From: Firmicutes bacterium UBA4882 | Lineage (GTDB): Bacteria > Bacillota > UBA4882 | Direction of reading: 5' to 3' | Length of the DNA stretch: 45,678 nucleotides | Assembly (NCBI GenBank): GCA_002399265.1 | Contig: DHDG01000036.1 | Coordinates: 6,585 to 52,262 of the forward strand | The notes under the pieces: generated by a model | What the model was told of the DNA's origin: nothing | The model's input: only the letters and a program-made list of their open reading frames with translations | The model's database searches: none | In this document: one piece after another, positions 8,700 through 16,293 of the stretch | Numbering within the stretch: position 1 is the stretch's first letter | How the letters are laid out: the number at the start of each line of letters is the position of its first letter | Made by a program: the position numbers and the translations under genes

Positions 8700-9962
8700 A
8701 TGTCCAGGTTAGTTGGCTACATAACGGCACTCATTGTCCTTCTGAGCCTTTCCGCCTTTTTCTCCGCCGCTGAGACCGCCATCACCTCACTCAGCAAATT
8801 GCGGCTGCGCGTTTTAGTCGAAGAAGGCGAAAAGCGGGCCAAGACCTTGGAAAAGCTGGTGGAACGACCCGCCAAGTTGTTGAGCACTCTGCTAGTCGCC
8901 AATAATGCCGTCAACATTACTGCTACGACCATTGGTACGGCACTTTTCATTGCCCTCTTTGGCCCGGAGCGCGGTCTGTGGGTGGCTACAATCGTCATCA
9001 CCTTGGTTTTGCTGCTCTTCGGCGAAATCACCCCTAAAACGCTAGCAGCGCAATCCCCGGAGAAGGTCGCCATGCGAGTCAGCCGCCCAACTTCCTTCCT
9101 GGTAACCGCCCTGGCTCCGGTGGTCAAAGTCTTTACCGCGCTTTCCGGACTCCTGCTGCGCCTTGTCGGCGTGGAAATCACCGCCGGACACGATCCCTAC
9201 ATTACTGAACAAGAGCTGCGCACCATCGTTAATGTCGGCGAGCAGCAAGGCATTCTGGAAGAAGAAGAGCGCGCCATGATTCACTCCGTCTTTGAATTCG
9301 GTGACACAGAAGTACATACGGTGATGCGTCCCCGCATCGATATTTTCGGAATTCCCCGCCATTGTTCCATTAGCGAAATTTTGGCTTCAGTTATTAAAGA
9401 AGGTTTTTCCCGTATTCCGGTTTATGAGGAAACGATCGATGATATTGTTGGCATTGTTTACGCCAAAGACCTGCTGCGCCTTTGTTTCGAGAAGAAGACG
9501 GATACCTCCATCCGGGAATTACTGCGTCCCGCCTATTATGTCCCCGAAAGTAAGAAAGTGAACGAGCTCTTTCGCGAACTGCAAAAAGAGCGCGTTCACA
9601 TGGCGGTAGTTTTGGATGAATTCGGCGGTACTGCCGGTATCGTAACCATCGAAGACTTAATGGAAGAAATCTTCGGCGAAATCGAAGATGAATATGACCA
9701 GGAAGATGCCAAGTTTCTGCCCATTAATGCTGACACCACCATTATTGATGCCCGGCTCACGATCGAAGAGGTCAACGCCCAGCTGGGCCTGCACCTTCCG
9801 GAAAATGGTGATGAGACGGTTGGCGGCCTAATCTTCTCCCTGTTCGGCAGAATTCCCGGAGAAGGCGAGCAAATTGCCTGCGGCGGCGCGAACCTCATTG
9901 TCGAGCGCATGGATGGGCGCCGGGTCGCGAAAATCCGAATTCAGCGCTCATTGTCCGATTAG
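8700..9962 (+). CDS. CNNM/CorC-HlyC family transporter (hemolysin-like)
   Basis: The 420-residue protein shows the standard three-part arrangement: an N-terminal DUF21 membrane domain (about residues 1-185, four helices, with FFSAAETAITSLSKLRL), a CBS pair (about 200-330, with VMRPRIDIFGIP and MAVVLDEFGGTAGIVTIEDL), and a C-terminal CorC/HlyC transporter-associated domain (about 340-415). Relatives such as MpfA export Mg2+; others are annotated as hemolysins, which is probably misleading. The start ATG 8700 follows GGAGGTGG at 8688-8695. The gene converges with the histidine kinase gene and their 3' ends overlap by 15 bp. Confidence 0.92.
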   Translation: MSRLVGYITALIVLLSLSAFFSAAETAITSLSKLRLRVLVEEGEKRAKTLEKLVERPAKLLSTLLVANNAVNITATTIGTALFIALFGPERGLWVATIVITLVLLLFGEITPKTLAAQSPEKVAMRVSRPTSFLVTALAPVVKVFTALSGLLLRLVGVEITAGHDPYITEQELRTIVNVGEQQGILEEEERAMIHSVFEFGDTEVHTVMRPRIDIFGIPRHCSISEILASVIKEGFSRIPVYEETIDDIVGIVYAKDLLRLCFEKKTDTSIRELLRPAYYVPESKKVNELFRELQKERVHMAVVLDEFGGTAGIVTIEDLMEEIFGEIEDEYDQEDAKFLPINADTTIIDARLTIEEVNAQLGLHLPENGDETVGGLIFSLFGRIPGEGEQIACGGANLIVERMDGRRVAKIRIQRSLSD

Positions 9963-12737
9963 CATTGTCAAAATAGCTGTGGCGGCTAAGCGCAATCGTT
10001 GGTAAAGATCCGCCTCGTCCATGGCTCCGTCCACGGCCCCAGCCTCTGCCCCAAGGCCAGCCCCTACCCCGGACCCCTCCCCGGTCGCCAGCACCTGATA
10101 TTCATACAGCCGCCGCGCCAAAGTCACCAAGCGGTCTTCATTCCAACCTTCCGGCCTGACCAAAGCTTCGACAGCAATTCCGCCAACTGCGTAATCTCTA
10201 CCAAAGACCAGCAGCCAGATAGCCAGCGATCGAAAGTCCTCCAATTCGCGCTCCAGGTTATCATCGAGCACCGCACGCAGTACCTTACGTAGGCCTTCTT
10301 CAATTTCCGCCTGATTCCCCAACCAGGAAAACCGGGCTGTCACATGTTGCACCAGACTTGGCAATACTTTGCCGCGCCGCGAACCTTTCGCGCTCAGATC
10401 TATCAAGCGCAACGCGGTGGCTGTCAGTCTACTACGCTGATCCGGCAGATTGAATAGGCTGGCAGACTCACTCTGAATGGCCCTTTTCATGAGATAGAAG
10501 ACCGTATCCCATGGCACTTCCGGCATCACGGCCAATTCGCCCGATGCCCTCCAGGCCTGAGCCGACTCCTGCTCCAGGCGATCATCAGCCAAGACACCCA
10601 CCGTGGTGCCTGGCAGCATAATGCGAAAGACTGTTCCTGCGCCGCATACCGCAGCCGTACCCGCACCGCCACCAGCACCCTCCTGTCCCGGATTAATACT
10701 AAGTGATCCGCCTTCGCGCTCCAGATAACGCCTCACCGTCCAGAGCCCGATCCCCCGGCCGCTGCCGCGCTCCGGCTTATCGCCCAGCTGGAAAAGACGT
10801 TCCTGGGCTGCGGGCGTCATACCCGGACCGGAATCTTTAATTGAGATCACAAATTCACCGCTCGGATCCTGTGCTGCAGAGAAAGTCAGCTCCCCGGCAT
10901 GACCGGCTGACCGCATGGCCTCCAGTGAGTTCTTGGCCAGATTAAACAGGATCGATAAGATCCGATCTCTCTGTCCACGGTAACTGGGTAACCCCGTTTC
11001 CACCTGCAGCTTCAATTGCACACCCTGCGCCGCGCAAGCGCCGCCCAATGACCGCGCCACTTCATGCAACACTTCTTCCAGCGAAAACAGATCGACCATT
11101 TCACTTTCCTGCAGCGCCAGGTATTTCAAAGATTCATCAATATATCCGTTCATCCGTACAATATTCTCATCAATGCGTTCCTGAATCAAAACCAGCGGAT
11201 GCTTTCCGGTAGCCACCTCGCCAGCCCACTGCAGGATAAAGCTAAACCCGTTTTTAAGATCATGCACCAGAAAACTGAGAATCTCCGCAGCATAATAGCG
11301 TTCTTTTTCAATAGTCTCCAGAACAAGGGCAACCGCCTTGTCAACCGCACCCTTATCATCAGCTCCATCGTCAGCGTGACCACTGTTTTCCGGCAACACG
11401 AACTGCCACTCCACGCCCGGCTCCACCAAATCGCGCTTGGGCCTGATATTCAGTTCCGCCAAAATACGACGGCCAACCTCCGCTGGCCACGATTCCGGGG
11501 CCACTTCAGGCGCTCCCTGAATGGTGAAGCGCAGTAATTGATTCCCCTCCGCGTCCTGTTGCGCGCCAGCGACTACTTTGACGCCCCCAGCTGCGATTTC
11601 GCTTTCCAGGATCGAGCGCAAAGCGTAGGTGACTAAACCGTTATCAACCCAGACAATCGCATCCACCGCATCGCCACTGCTACTGCCACCAACAGCCGCC
11701 AAAATACCCAACAGAAGTATGCGCAGCTTCACAGGTTCGCGCTCCGGATGGTGCCAGGCTTCAAACAACCTCGTCAATCCGAGACAGCGCTCCAATCCTG
11801 CAGCGGCCTCTCTCTGAATGACTCCAGCCGTTTCCTCCGGAAGCACCCGCGGATCCCGCAGCCTTACAGTTTGACCGGCAATCGTCTGCAACACTGACAA
11901 GAATGATTTGATCAGCTCCTCGGCAGAGGCCAAGTCCATACGCGCCATCGACTTGGCGGTCTCCGCCAAAACAATCGCATTCTCTTCCCACCTGTTTTGA
12001 TAAGGTTCCAGCAATCCCTGGACTTCTTTGAAGGCCCCATTCCTGGCCAAAAGGCTGATCGCTCCGGCTCCGCCTTCGGTAAGCAGGCCAGCCTCAAACG
12101 CTAAAGCATCGCGCAGATAGCGCAAAGCGCCATCAACTTCGCCAGTTTGTATGTAACCCAGCGCACCCAACGCCGGCAGTGTTCCATGCTTAAAAACGCC
12201 AGTCCCTTTGCTGCGGGCAAGTTGCACAGTGTCAATCATGCCCTTCGGATAGCGTATTTGCCAATAGGCCTCTGCCAGGGCGCCGTAATCTTCTTCCGAC
12301 AACTCCGGCAGCGCTTTAATGACGATCCAGGCATCTGCCAGACGGCGATCCATAATATAGCCCACGGACTTGCGCAGCATTTCGCTAACCGGCAGATGGC
12401 TGATTAAATAAGCAGCATCGGCGTCCGCAGCCCCATTAGCGGTCCCTTCGGCGGCCCCATCCGCCGCATTCTCAGACGCATCCTCGCCCCGCTCCTGCGC
12501 ATCATCCCGTAGATCAGACTGGTAAGCCTGCAAGATCACTTCCAGCATCCGACCGGGAGCGGCTGCTCCCGCAGCGCCCCATTTTTCAAGGAAGCGCTTT
12601 TCGCCCATCACCTTGCGAGCGTCCTTAACATTGCGCCGACACTTGGCAAGCAACGCCACGAAAGCTTCCACTAGTTGGCGCGGGTCATCCGAACGTTGGA
12701 TCTGATCGATAAATTCCTGTGCGACAATTCCTGCCAA
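9948..12737 (-). CDS. Large soluble sensor histidine kinase
   Basis: The protein has 929 residues from the preferred TTG start at 12737, which follows AGGGAGGG by 7 nt; an in-frame TTG at 12773 has no site. There is no membrane segment. The kinase core has an H-box-like FLVHDLKNGFSFIL with His about 492, an N-box FNLAKNSLEAM (about 597-607), a G1 box KDSGPGM and a G2 box GSGRGIGLWTVRRYL (about 660). The helical N-terminal 330 residues match no sensor domain I know. Residues about 345-450 (VDNGLVTYALRSILESE, then LLRFTIQG and WQFVLP) resemble a degenerate second ATPase fold. About 220 residues follow the core without a recognised domain. It is encoded directly after the response regulator gene and is its likely partner. 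Confidence 0.82.
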   Translation of the reverse strand: MAGIVAQEFIDQIQRSDDPRQLVEAFVALLAKCRRNVKDARKVMGEKRFLEKWGAAGAAAPGRMLEVILQAYQSDLRDDAQERGEDASENAADGAAEGTANGAADADAAYLISHLPVSEMLRKSVGYIMDRRLADAWIVIKALPELSEEDYGALAEAYWQIRYPKGMIDTVQLARSKGTGVFKHGTLPALGALGYIQTGEVDGALRYLRDALAFEAGLLTEGGAGAISLLARNGAFKEVQGLLEPYQNRWEENAIVLAETAKSMARMDLASAEELIKSFLSVLQTIAGQTVRLRDPRVLPEETAGVIQREAAAGLERCLGLTRLFEAWHHPEREPVKLRILLLGILAAVGGSSSGDAVDAIVWVDNGLVTYALRSILESEIAAGGVKVVAGAQQDAEGNQLLRFTIQGAPEVAPESWPAEVGRRILAELNIRPKRDLVEPGVEWQFVLPENSGHADDGADDKGAVDKAVALVLETIEKERYYAAEILSFLVHDLKNGFSFILQWAGEVATGKHPLVLIQERIDENIVRMNGYIDESLKYLALQESEMVDLFSLEEVLHEVARSLGGACAAQGVQLKLQVETGLPSYRGQRDRILSILFNLAKNSLEAMRSAGHAGELTFSAAQDPSGEFVISIKDSGPGMTPAAQERLFQLGDKPERGSGRGIGLWTVRRYLEREGGSLSINPGQEGAGGGAGTAAVCGAGTVFRIMLPGTTVGVLADDRLEQESAQAWRASGELAVMPEVPWDTVFYLMKRAIQSESASLFNLPDQRSRLTATALRLIDLSAKGSRRGKVLPSLVQHVTARFSWLGNQAEIEEGLRKVLRAVLDDNLERELEDFRSLAIWLLVFGRDYAVGGIAVEALVRPEGWNEDRLVTLARRLYEYQVLATGEGSGVGAGLGAEAGAVDGAMDEADLYQRLRLAATAILTMLIGQ

Positions 12738-12808
12738 AGGAGATCCCTCCCTATTGAAAGAAAGCCTTAGCAATTATCATGCCTGGGCTTCCCAAAAATG
12801 TGCACTAT

Positions 12809-14032
12809 TTATTTATCTCCGGGTTTCAGAACAACAGGCGGCAGGTCTTCAAACCGGATCGTTTCTGAAGTAGCCATAATGGCGGCGTTCATCAATACTT
12901 TTTTTAATTCACGCACATTACCCGGCCAGTCATAGCGCATCAAAGCCTTGGTCACCCCGGGCGTCACGCGTCGACCGGTATATTTGTCAGCAAACTCCTC
13001 CAAGAAGGCTTGCACCAGTAAGGGGATATCATCACGCCGCTCACGCAGTGGCGGCAATTCAATGACAAAATCATTCAGGCGATAGTAGAGATCCTCACGG
13101 AAAAGGCCTTGCTCGATCAACGCCCCCAGATCCCGATTGGTGGCACTGACCACCCGAACCTCCACCCGTACCGGCCTGTTACCGCCCACGCGCTCGAATT
13201 CCTTTTCCTGCAAAATGCGCAGAACCTTCGCCTGCGTGGTGAGTGACATATCACCGATTTCGTCCAGGAAAATCGTGCCGTTATGCGCCAGTTCAAACCG
13301 GCCCATGCGGCGCTCGGTCGCACCGGTAAAGGCACCTTTTTCATGACCGAATAGCTCTGCCTCGAGCAGCGTCTCGGGCAGGGCGGCACAATTCACTTTG
13401 ATGAAAGGGCCGTCTTTTTTGAGCCCCAGATAATGCAAAGCCCCGGCCACCAGTTCTTTGCCGGTACCTGTTTCTCCCGTGATCAGCACCGCCGCATCGG
13501 TCGGTGCCACGCGCTCGATAATGCGATAGATCCGCTGCATGGCGTCGCTACCACCAATAATCTGACCCAGCCCGTAACGGCGTTCTTCTTCCTGACGATA
13601 AAGCTGATTCTGAGCTTCCAGACTGGCGGTACGTACTTCCAGATTGCGCAGTCGCAGCGCATTTCCGACGACGATCGGCAGTTCATTGCCAGCCTCGGCC
13701 TTGTCAACAAAATCAAAGGCCCCCAGACGTACACAATCAATGGCTCTTCTGATCTCGGCTTTATTGGAGACGATCACGACCGGTATATCGGCATATTTTT
13801 GCCGGAGGATCTTCAGTGTTTCCATGCCACCCCAGGTACCCGGGGGCATCTTCAGGTCCAGAATCACTACCGCCGGTAAGCGCTCGTTCATCGCTGCCAG
13901 GGCTTCATCACCATCGGAAGCCAGCGCAACTGCATAGCCCGCTTCCGCCAACCATTCACCAAAGAATTGGCGAGCTTGCTCTTCGTCGTCCGCTACCAAA
14001 ATAAGGGGTTTGTCGGTCTCGATACGGGACAT
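12809..14032 (-). CDS. NtrC-type response regulator lacking the DNA-binding domain
   Basis: The 407-residue protein has a receiver domain (residues 7-125; acidic D15/D16, phosphoacceptor D59 in VVILDLKMPP, K110) and a sigma-54-activating AAA+ domain with Walker A GETGTGKE (185-192) and the sigma-54 contact loop GAFTGA (232-237). It stops about 20 residues after the PGNVREL motif of the AAA+ lid, so the Fis-type helix-turn-helix is missing. Such forms exist (FlgR of Helicobacter) and activate sigma-54 polymerase without a dedicated enhancer. ATG 14032 has AAAGGGGAG 6 nt upstream; an in-frame TTG at 14062 lacks a site. The histidine kinase gene follows 71 bp after. Confidence 0.9.
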   Translation of the reverse strand: MSRIETDKPLILVADDEEQARQFFGEWLAEAGYAVALASDGDEALAAMNERLPAVVILDLKMPPGTWGGMETLKILRQKYADIPVVIVSNKAEIRRAIDCVRLGAFDFVDKAEAGNELPIVVGNALRLRNLEVRTASLEAQNQLYRQEEERRYGLGQIIGGSDAMQRIYRIIERVAPTDAAVLITGETGTGKELVAGALHYLGLKKDGPFIKVNCAALPETLLEAELFGHEKGAFTGATERRMGRFELAHNGTIFLDEIGDMSLTTQAKVLRILQEKEFERVGGNRPVRVEVRVVSATNRDLGALIEQGLFREDLYYRLNDFVIELPPLRERRDDIPLLVQAFLEEFADKYTGRRVTPGVTKALMRYDWPGNVRELKKVLMNAAIMATSETIRFEDLPPVVLKPGDK

Positions 14033-14053
14033 CGGGAACTCCCCTTTCGCGTC

Positions 14054-14094
14054 ATGCGCCAAGCGTTATGCGCCAAGCGTTATGCGCAAGCGCC
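14054..14094 (-). repeat. 14-bp tandem repeat upstream of the response regulator
   Basis: The unit ATGCGCCAAGCGTT is present at 14054-14067 and 14068-14081, followed by a third, degenerate copy to about 14094. It fills the short gap between scfB and the response regulator gene. Confidence 0.75.
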
Positions 14095-14111
14095 ACGCGC
14101 CTTCACTCCGC

Positions 14112-15500
14112 TTAGCTTGCGCTAACCTGCTTTAATTCTTTAATCGCTCCCTGCAGACCTAAGGCGCACTCCATTCTTTTCTTGAGCAAGGCGCATCCCA
14201 TGCGGTCCGGCTGTAGGATATCGCCATTAATCAAGTGGGCATTGGCGTGGCAGCCTCCGCTGCACAAAAAGCGTGCCCAGCATTGCGTGCAGCCCTCTTT
14301 GGCAAACAGATCCGCGCCCCCAAAAGCCTGCCGCAAATCCGTCCGTTCGATCCCGGTGGTGACATGACCCATCCGGAACCCCTCGCGGCCTACAAACTGA
14401 TGGCAGGGATACAAGTCGCCAGTCGGCGTGACCGCCAGATAGTCGTAACCCGCACCGCATCCGGAAATCAATTTGAGAATACAGGGGCCGTGCTCCAAGT
14501 CAATGGCAAAATGGAAGTAACGCAACGGATCACCTGCTGCCGCACACTCCAGACAAAAATCAGCCAGCTTATCATATTCCGCATAGATACCGGGCAAATC
14601 CTGCTCCCGAATACCATAGGGTGCCTCCGGACCAGCAATGACCGGCTCTACCGAAATGCTGCGAAATCCTTGATCATATAAAAACTTGACGTCAGTGGCA
14701 AAGTCGAGGTTATGGCGCGTAAAAGTCCCCCGCACATAATAGTCGGAATCATTGCGGGAACGCACCGCATTACCAATATTCTTCAGGATGCGCTCGGAAG
14801 TAGCTTGCCCTCCAGCGCCTGGCCGCATGTAATCATGCACTGCGGGACGCCCGTCGGCACTCAGTACCAGCAATAACCCTTGCGCATTCAGATACGCCAG
14901 TTTTTCATCATCAAGATTATATGAATTCGTGGTCAGCGTAAAGTGAATGTTTTTCTGTGCAGCTTGCGCTGCCTGACGACCATAAGCAACTGTCTTTTTG
15001 ACTGTCTCGAAATTCAGCAGCGGCTCGCCGCCAAAGAAGTCCAGCTCCAGATGATCATAGGGGCCGCTTTCTTGCAGGAGAAAATCGATGGCCGCGAAAG
15101 CGATTTCAGGAGACATCAGTGAGCGATCGCCGCCAAATGCGCCGGTCTCTCCAAAACAATAGCGACAGCGCAAATTACAGTCATGGGCAATATGCAGACA
15201 CAAGGCTTTCAAGTTTGCCGGCTTGTTTTGTTTTATCCTCGGCAATTCCGCTTCCTGAACCGAAAAAAGCCCTAACACGCGCAAGTCATTCCAAATGGCC
15301 TGCAGGGCTGTGCGATCCACCCCCGGGATTTGATCCGGGCAAGCAGGGCTGGCGGCGCTTTCCGGATTCCCGGATTCCTGATCCGCAATCCAATCCAGCA
15401 CTTTGATTGTATCATGATCAATTTCAAATAACGAGCCGTGTAGCACATCGTATAGCCAATGGCGGCTTAACGCATGGAACCAATGGAACAGACTGCGCAT
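14112..15500 (-). CDS. scfB: SCIFF peptide radical SAM thioether maturase
   Basis: This 462-residue protein is the radical SAM/SPASM enzyme that installs thioether cross-links in the SCIFF peptide. The radical SAM cluster motif is CNLRCRYC (C108, C112, C115), followed by the glycine-rich FFGGEPLLNF. The C-terminal SPASM region carries the cysteines of SGCGAGYDYLAVTP, DLYPCHQF, CTQCWARFLCSGGC and MGC, ligands for two auxiliary [4Fe-4S] clusters. The N-terminal 90 residues are the expected peptide-recognition region. ATG 15500 has CGGAGGG about 8 nt upstream. The substrate gene scfA lies 70 bp before it, separated by a terminator-like hairpin, so expression probably depends on readthrough. Confidence 0.95.
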   Translation of the reverse strand: MRSLFHWFHALSRHWLYDVLHGSLFEIDHDTIKVLDWIADQESGNPESAASPACPDQIPGVDRTALQAIWNDLRVLGLFSVQEAELPRIKQNKPANLKALCLHIAHDCNLRCRYCFGETGAFGGDRSLMSPEIAFAAIDFLLQESGPYDHLELDFFGGEPLLNFETVKKTVAYGRQAAQAAQKNIHFTLTTNSYNLDDEKLAYLNAQGLLLVLSADGRPAVHDYMRPGAGGQATSERILKNIGNAVRSRNDSDYYVRGTFTRHNLDFATDVKFLYDQGFRSISVEPVIAGPEAPYGIREQDLPGIYAEYDKLADFCLECAAAGDPLRYFHFAIDLEHGPCILKLISGCGAGYDYLAVTPTGDLYPCHQFVGREGFRMGHVTTGIERTDLRQAFGGADLFAKEGCTQCWARFLCSGGCHANAHLINGDILQPDRMGCALLKKRMECALGLQGAIKELKQVSAS

Positions 15501-15518
15501 GCCAGAATCCCTCCGTGC

Positions 15519-15550
15519 ATAAAAAATAAGGCCTTAGGTTTCCCAAGGCC
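15519..15550 (-). terminator. Attenuator-like terminator between scfA and scfB
   Basis: On the minus strand GGCCTT (15550-15545) pairs with AAGGCC (15535-15530), with two further inner pairs, and TTATTTTTT (15529-15521) follows. Because it separates the peptide gene from its maturase, it should make scfA transcript far more abundant than scfB, as needed for substrate over enzyme. Confidence 0.75.
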
Positions 15551-15570
15551 ATTTACAACAAACTACCCTC

Positions 15571-15717
15571 TTATTTCTGGCAAACCTGATTTCCGACTGT
15601 GCAGGATGTTTTGCAGGCGGATTGACAGGAATTCTGGCAGCGCCCACATCCGCCGGTCTTGGCAGTGCTCTGCAAATCGCGGACAACAACAGGTTTGATA
15701 TGTTTGCTAAGAATCAA
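15571..15717 (-). CDS. scfA: SCIFF peptide precursor (six cysteines in forty-five residues)
   Basis: The 48-residue precursor has the hallmark core TGGCGRCQNSCQSACKTSC followed by TVGNQVC, giving cysteines at 24, 27, 31, 35, 39 and 46. The N-terminal leader is ILSKHIKPVVVRDLQSTAK. The TTG start at 15717 is set by CGGAGGG ending 6 nt upstream; a longer in-frame reading would run back into the tRNA gene. SCIFF is a ribosomally made, post-translationally modified peptide with thioether links from cysteine to a downstream acceptor (Thr is known); its biological role is not settled. The gene starts only 35 bp after tRNA-Ala with no terminator between. Confidence 0.95.
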   Translation of the reverse strand: MILSKHIKPVVVRDLQSTAKTGGCGRCQNSCQSACKTSCTVGNQVCQK

Positions 15718-15752
15718 ATTAATCCCTCCGAAAATAAAATAATCAATGGATT

Positions 15753-15828
15753 TGGTGGACCCGAAGGGATTCGAACCCTCGACCTCTGCGATGCGAACGC
15801 AGCGCTCTCCCAGCTGAGCCACGGGCCC
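15753..15828 (-). tRNA. tRNA-Ala (anticodon CGC)
   Basis: The minus strand folds into a complete cloverleaf of 76 nt with encoded CCA. The acceptor stem GGGCCCG/CGGGTCC contains the G3-U70 pair that identifies alanine tRNAs. The anticodon stem CTGCG/CGCAG holds the loop TTCGCAT, so the anticodon is CGC, reading GCG. The T arm GAGGG-TTCGAAT-CCCTT is standard. No terminator follows before scfA. Confidence 0.97.
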
Positions 15829-15840
15829 ACGTACCCGTTT

Positions 15841-15869
15841 ATTATATCACAGAGGTCGAGCGCTGCCAA
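15841..15869 (-). promoter_or_regulatory. SigA-type promoter for tRNA-Ala and probably scfA
   Basis: On the minus strand TTGGCA (15869-15864) and a perfect TATAAT (15846-15841) are 17 bp apart. Transcription would begin about 5-6 nt before the tRNA 5' end. Confidence 0.8.
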
Positions 15870-15905
15870 GAGACATTCATCAACAATGGCATTAATTACC
15901 ACGGC

Positions 15906-16151
15906 TTAGGCTCTTCTGCGACTTTCCTTCTCCCGTATTTTTTTCGAAAGTATTCCGCCGACCTGCCCACATTCTTTGGCACTTAATGAGCCCCAGCCTC
16001 CTTCGCGTACCTGCTCATAAAATCCCAACTCGCGCGCCACCTTCAGCTTTGCCTTCTCTTGCGGAGTCAGCGGTTTTTTCTTCTTCGCAGGTTTAGCTTT
16101 TTTCTCATTGCCAGGGTTTCCTTTACTTTTATCTCCTTTGCCGCTTGCCAT
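15906..16151 (-). CDS. Alpha/beta-type small acid-soluble spore protein variant
   Basis: The 81-residue protein ends with a SASP-like core: KVARELGFYEQVREGGWGSL, then SAKECGQVGGILSKKI. This matches the clostridial alpha/beta spore-protein subgroup that coats DNA in the dormant spore. The first 40 residues are unusually lysine-rich (AKPAKKKKPLTPQEKAKL), which would strengthen DNA binding. I chose ATG 16151, with GAGGGG about 8-11 nt upstream; GTG 16160 sits inside that site. No close neighbour shares its operon. The gene is the clearest sign that the organism forms endospores. I am less sure that it binds DNA in the classic way, given the divergent sequence. Confidence 0.75.
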   Translation of the reverse strand: MASGKGDKSKGNPGNEKKAKPAKKKKPLTPQEKAKLKVARELGFYEQVREGGWGSLSAKECGQVGGILSKKIREKESRRRA

Positions 16152-16210
16152 AATCAACACCCCTCAGCATTAACTTGCCCAGATGAGCTGAAAATAGAGG
16201 CGGCAATATG

Positions 16211-16244
16211 AAAAAAGGAGACTACTTCTTATGAAGCAGTCTCC
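16211..16244 (-). terminator. Terminator of the peptide transporter operon
   Basis: On the minus strand GGAGACT (16244-16238) pairs with AGTCTCC (16223-16217), and the run TTTTTT (16216-16211) follows. It lies about 50 bp after the last permease gene. Confidence 0.85.
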
Positions 16245-16293
16245 AGTTGATGACTGTTATGCTCAATTCAGCGCCTTTGCAGGCCTTTGTAGA

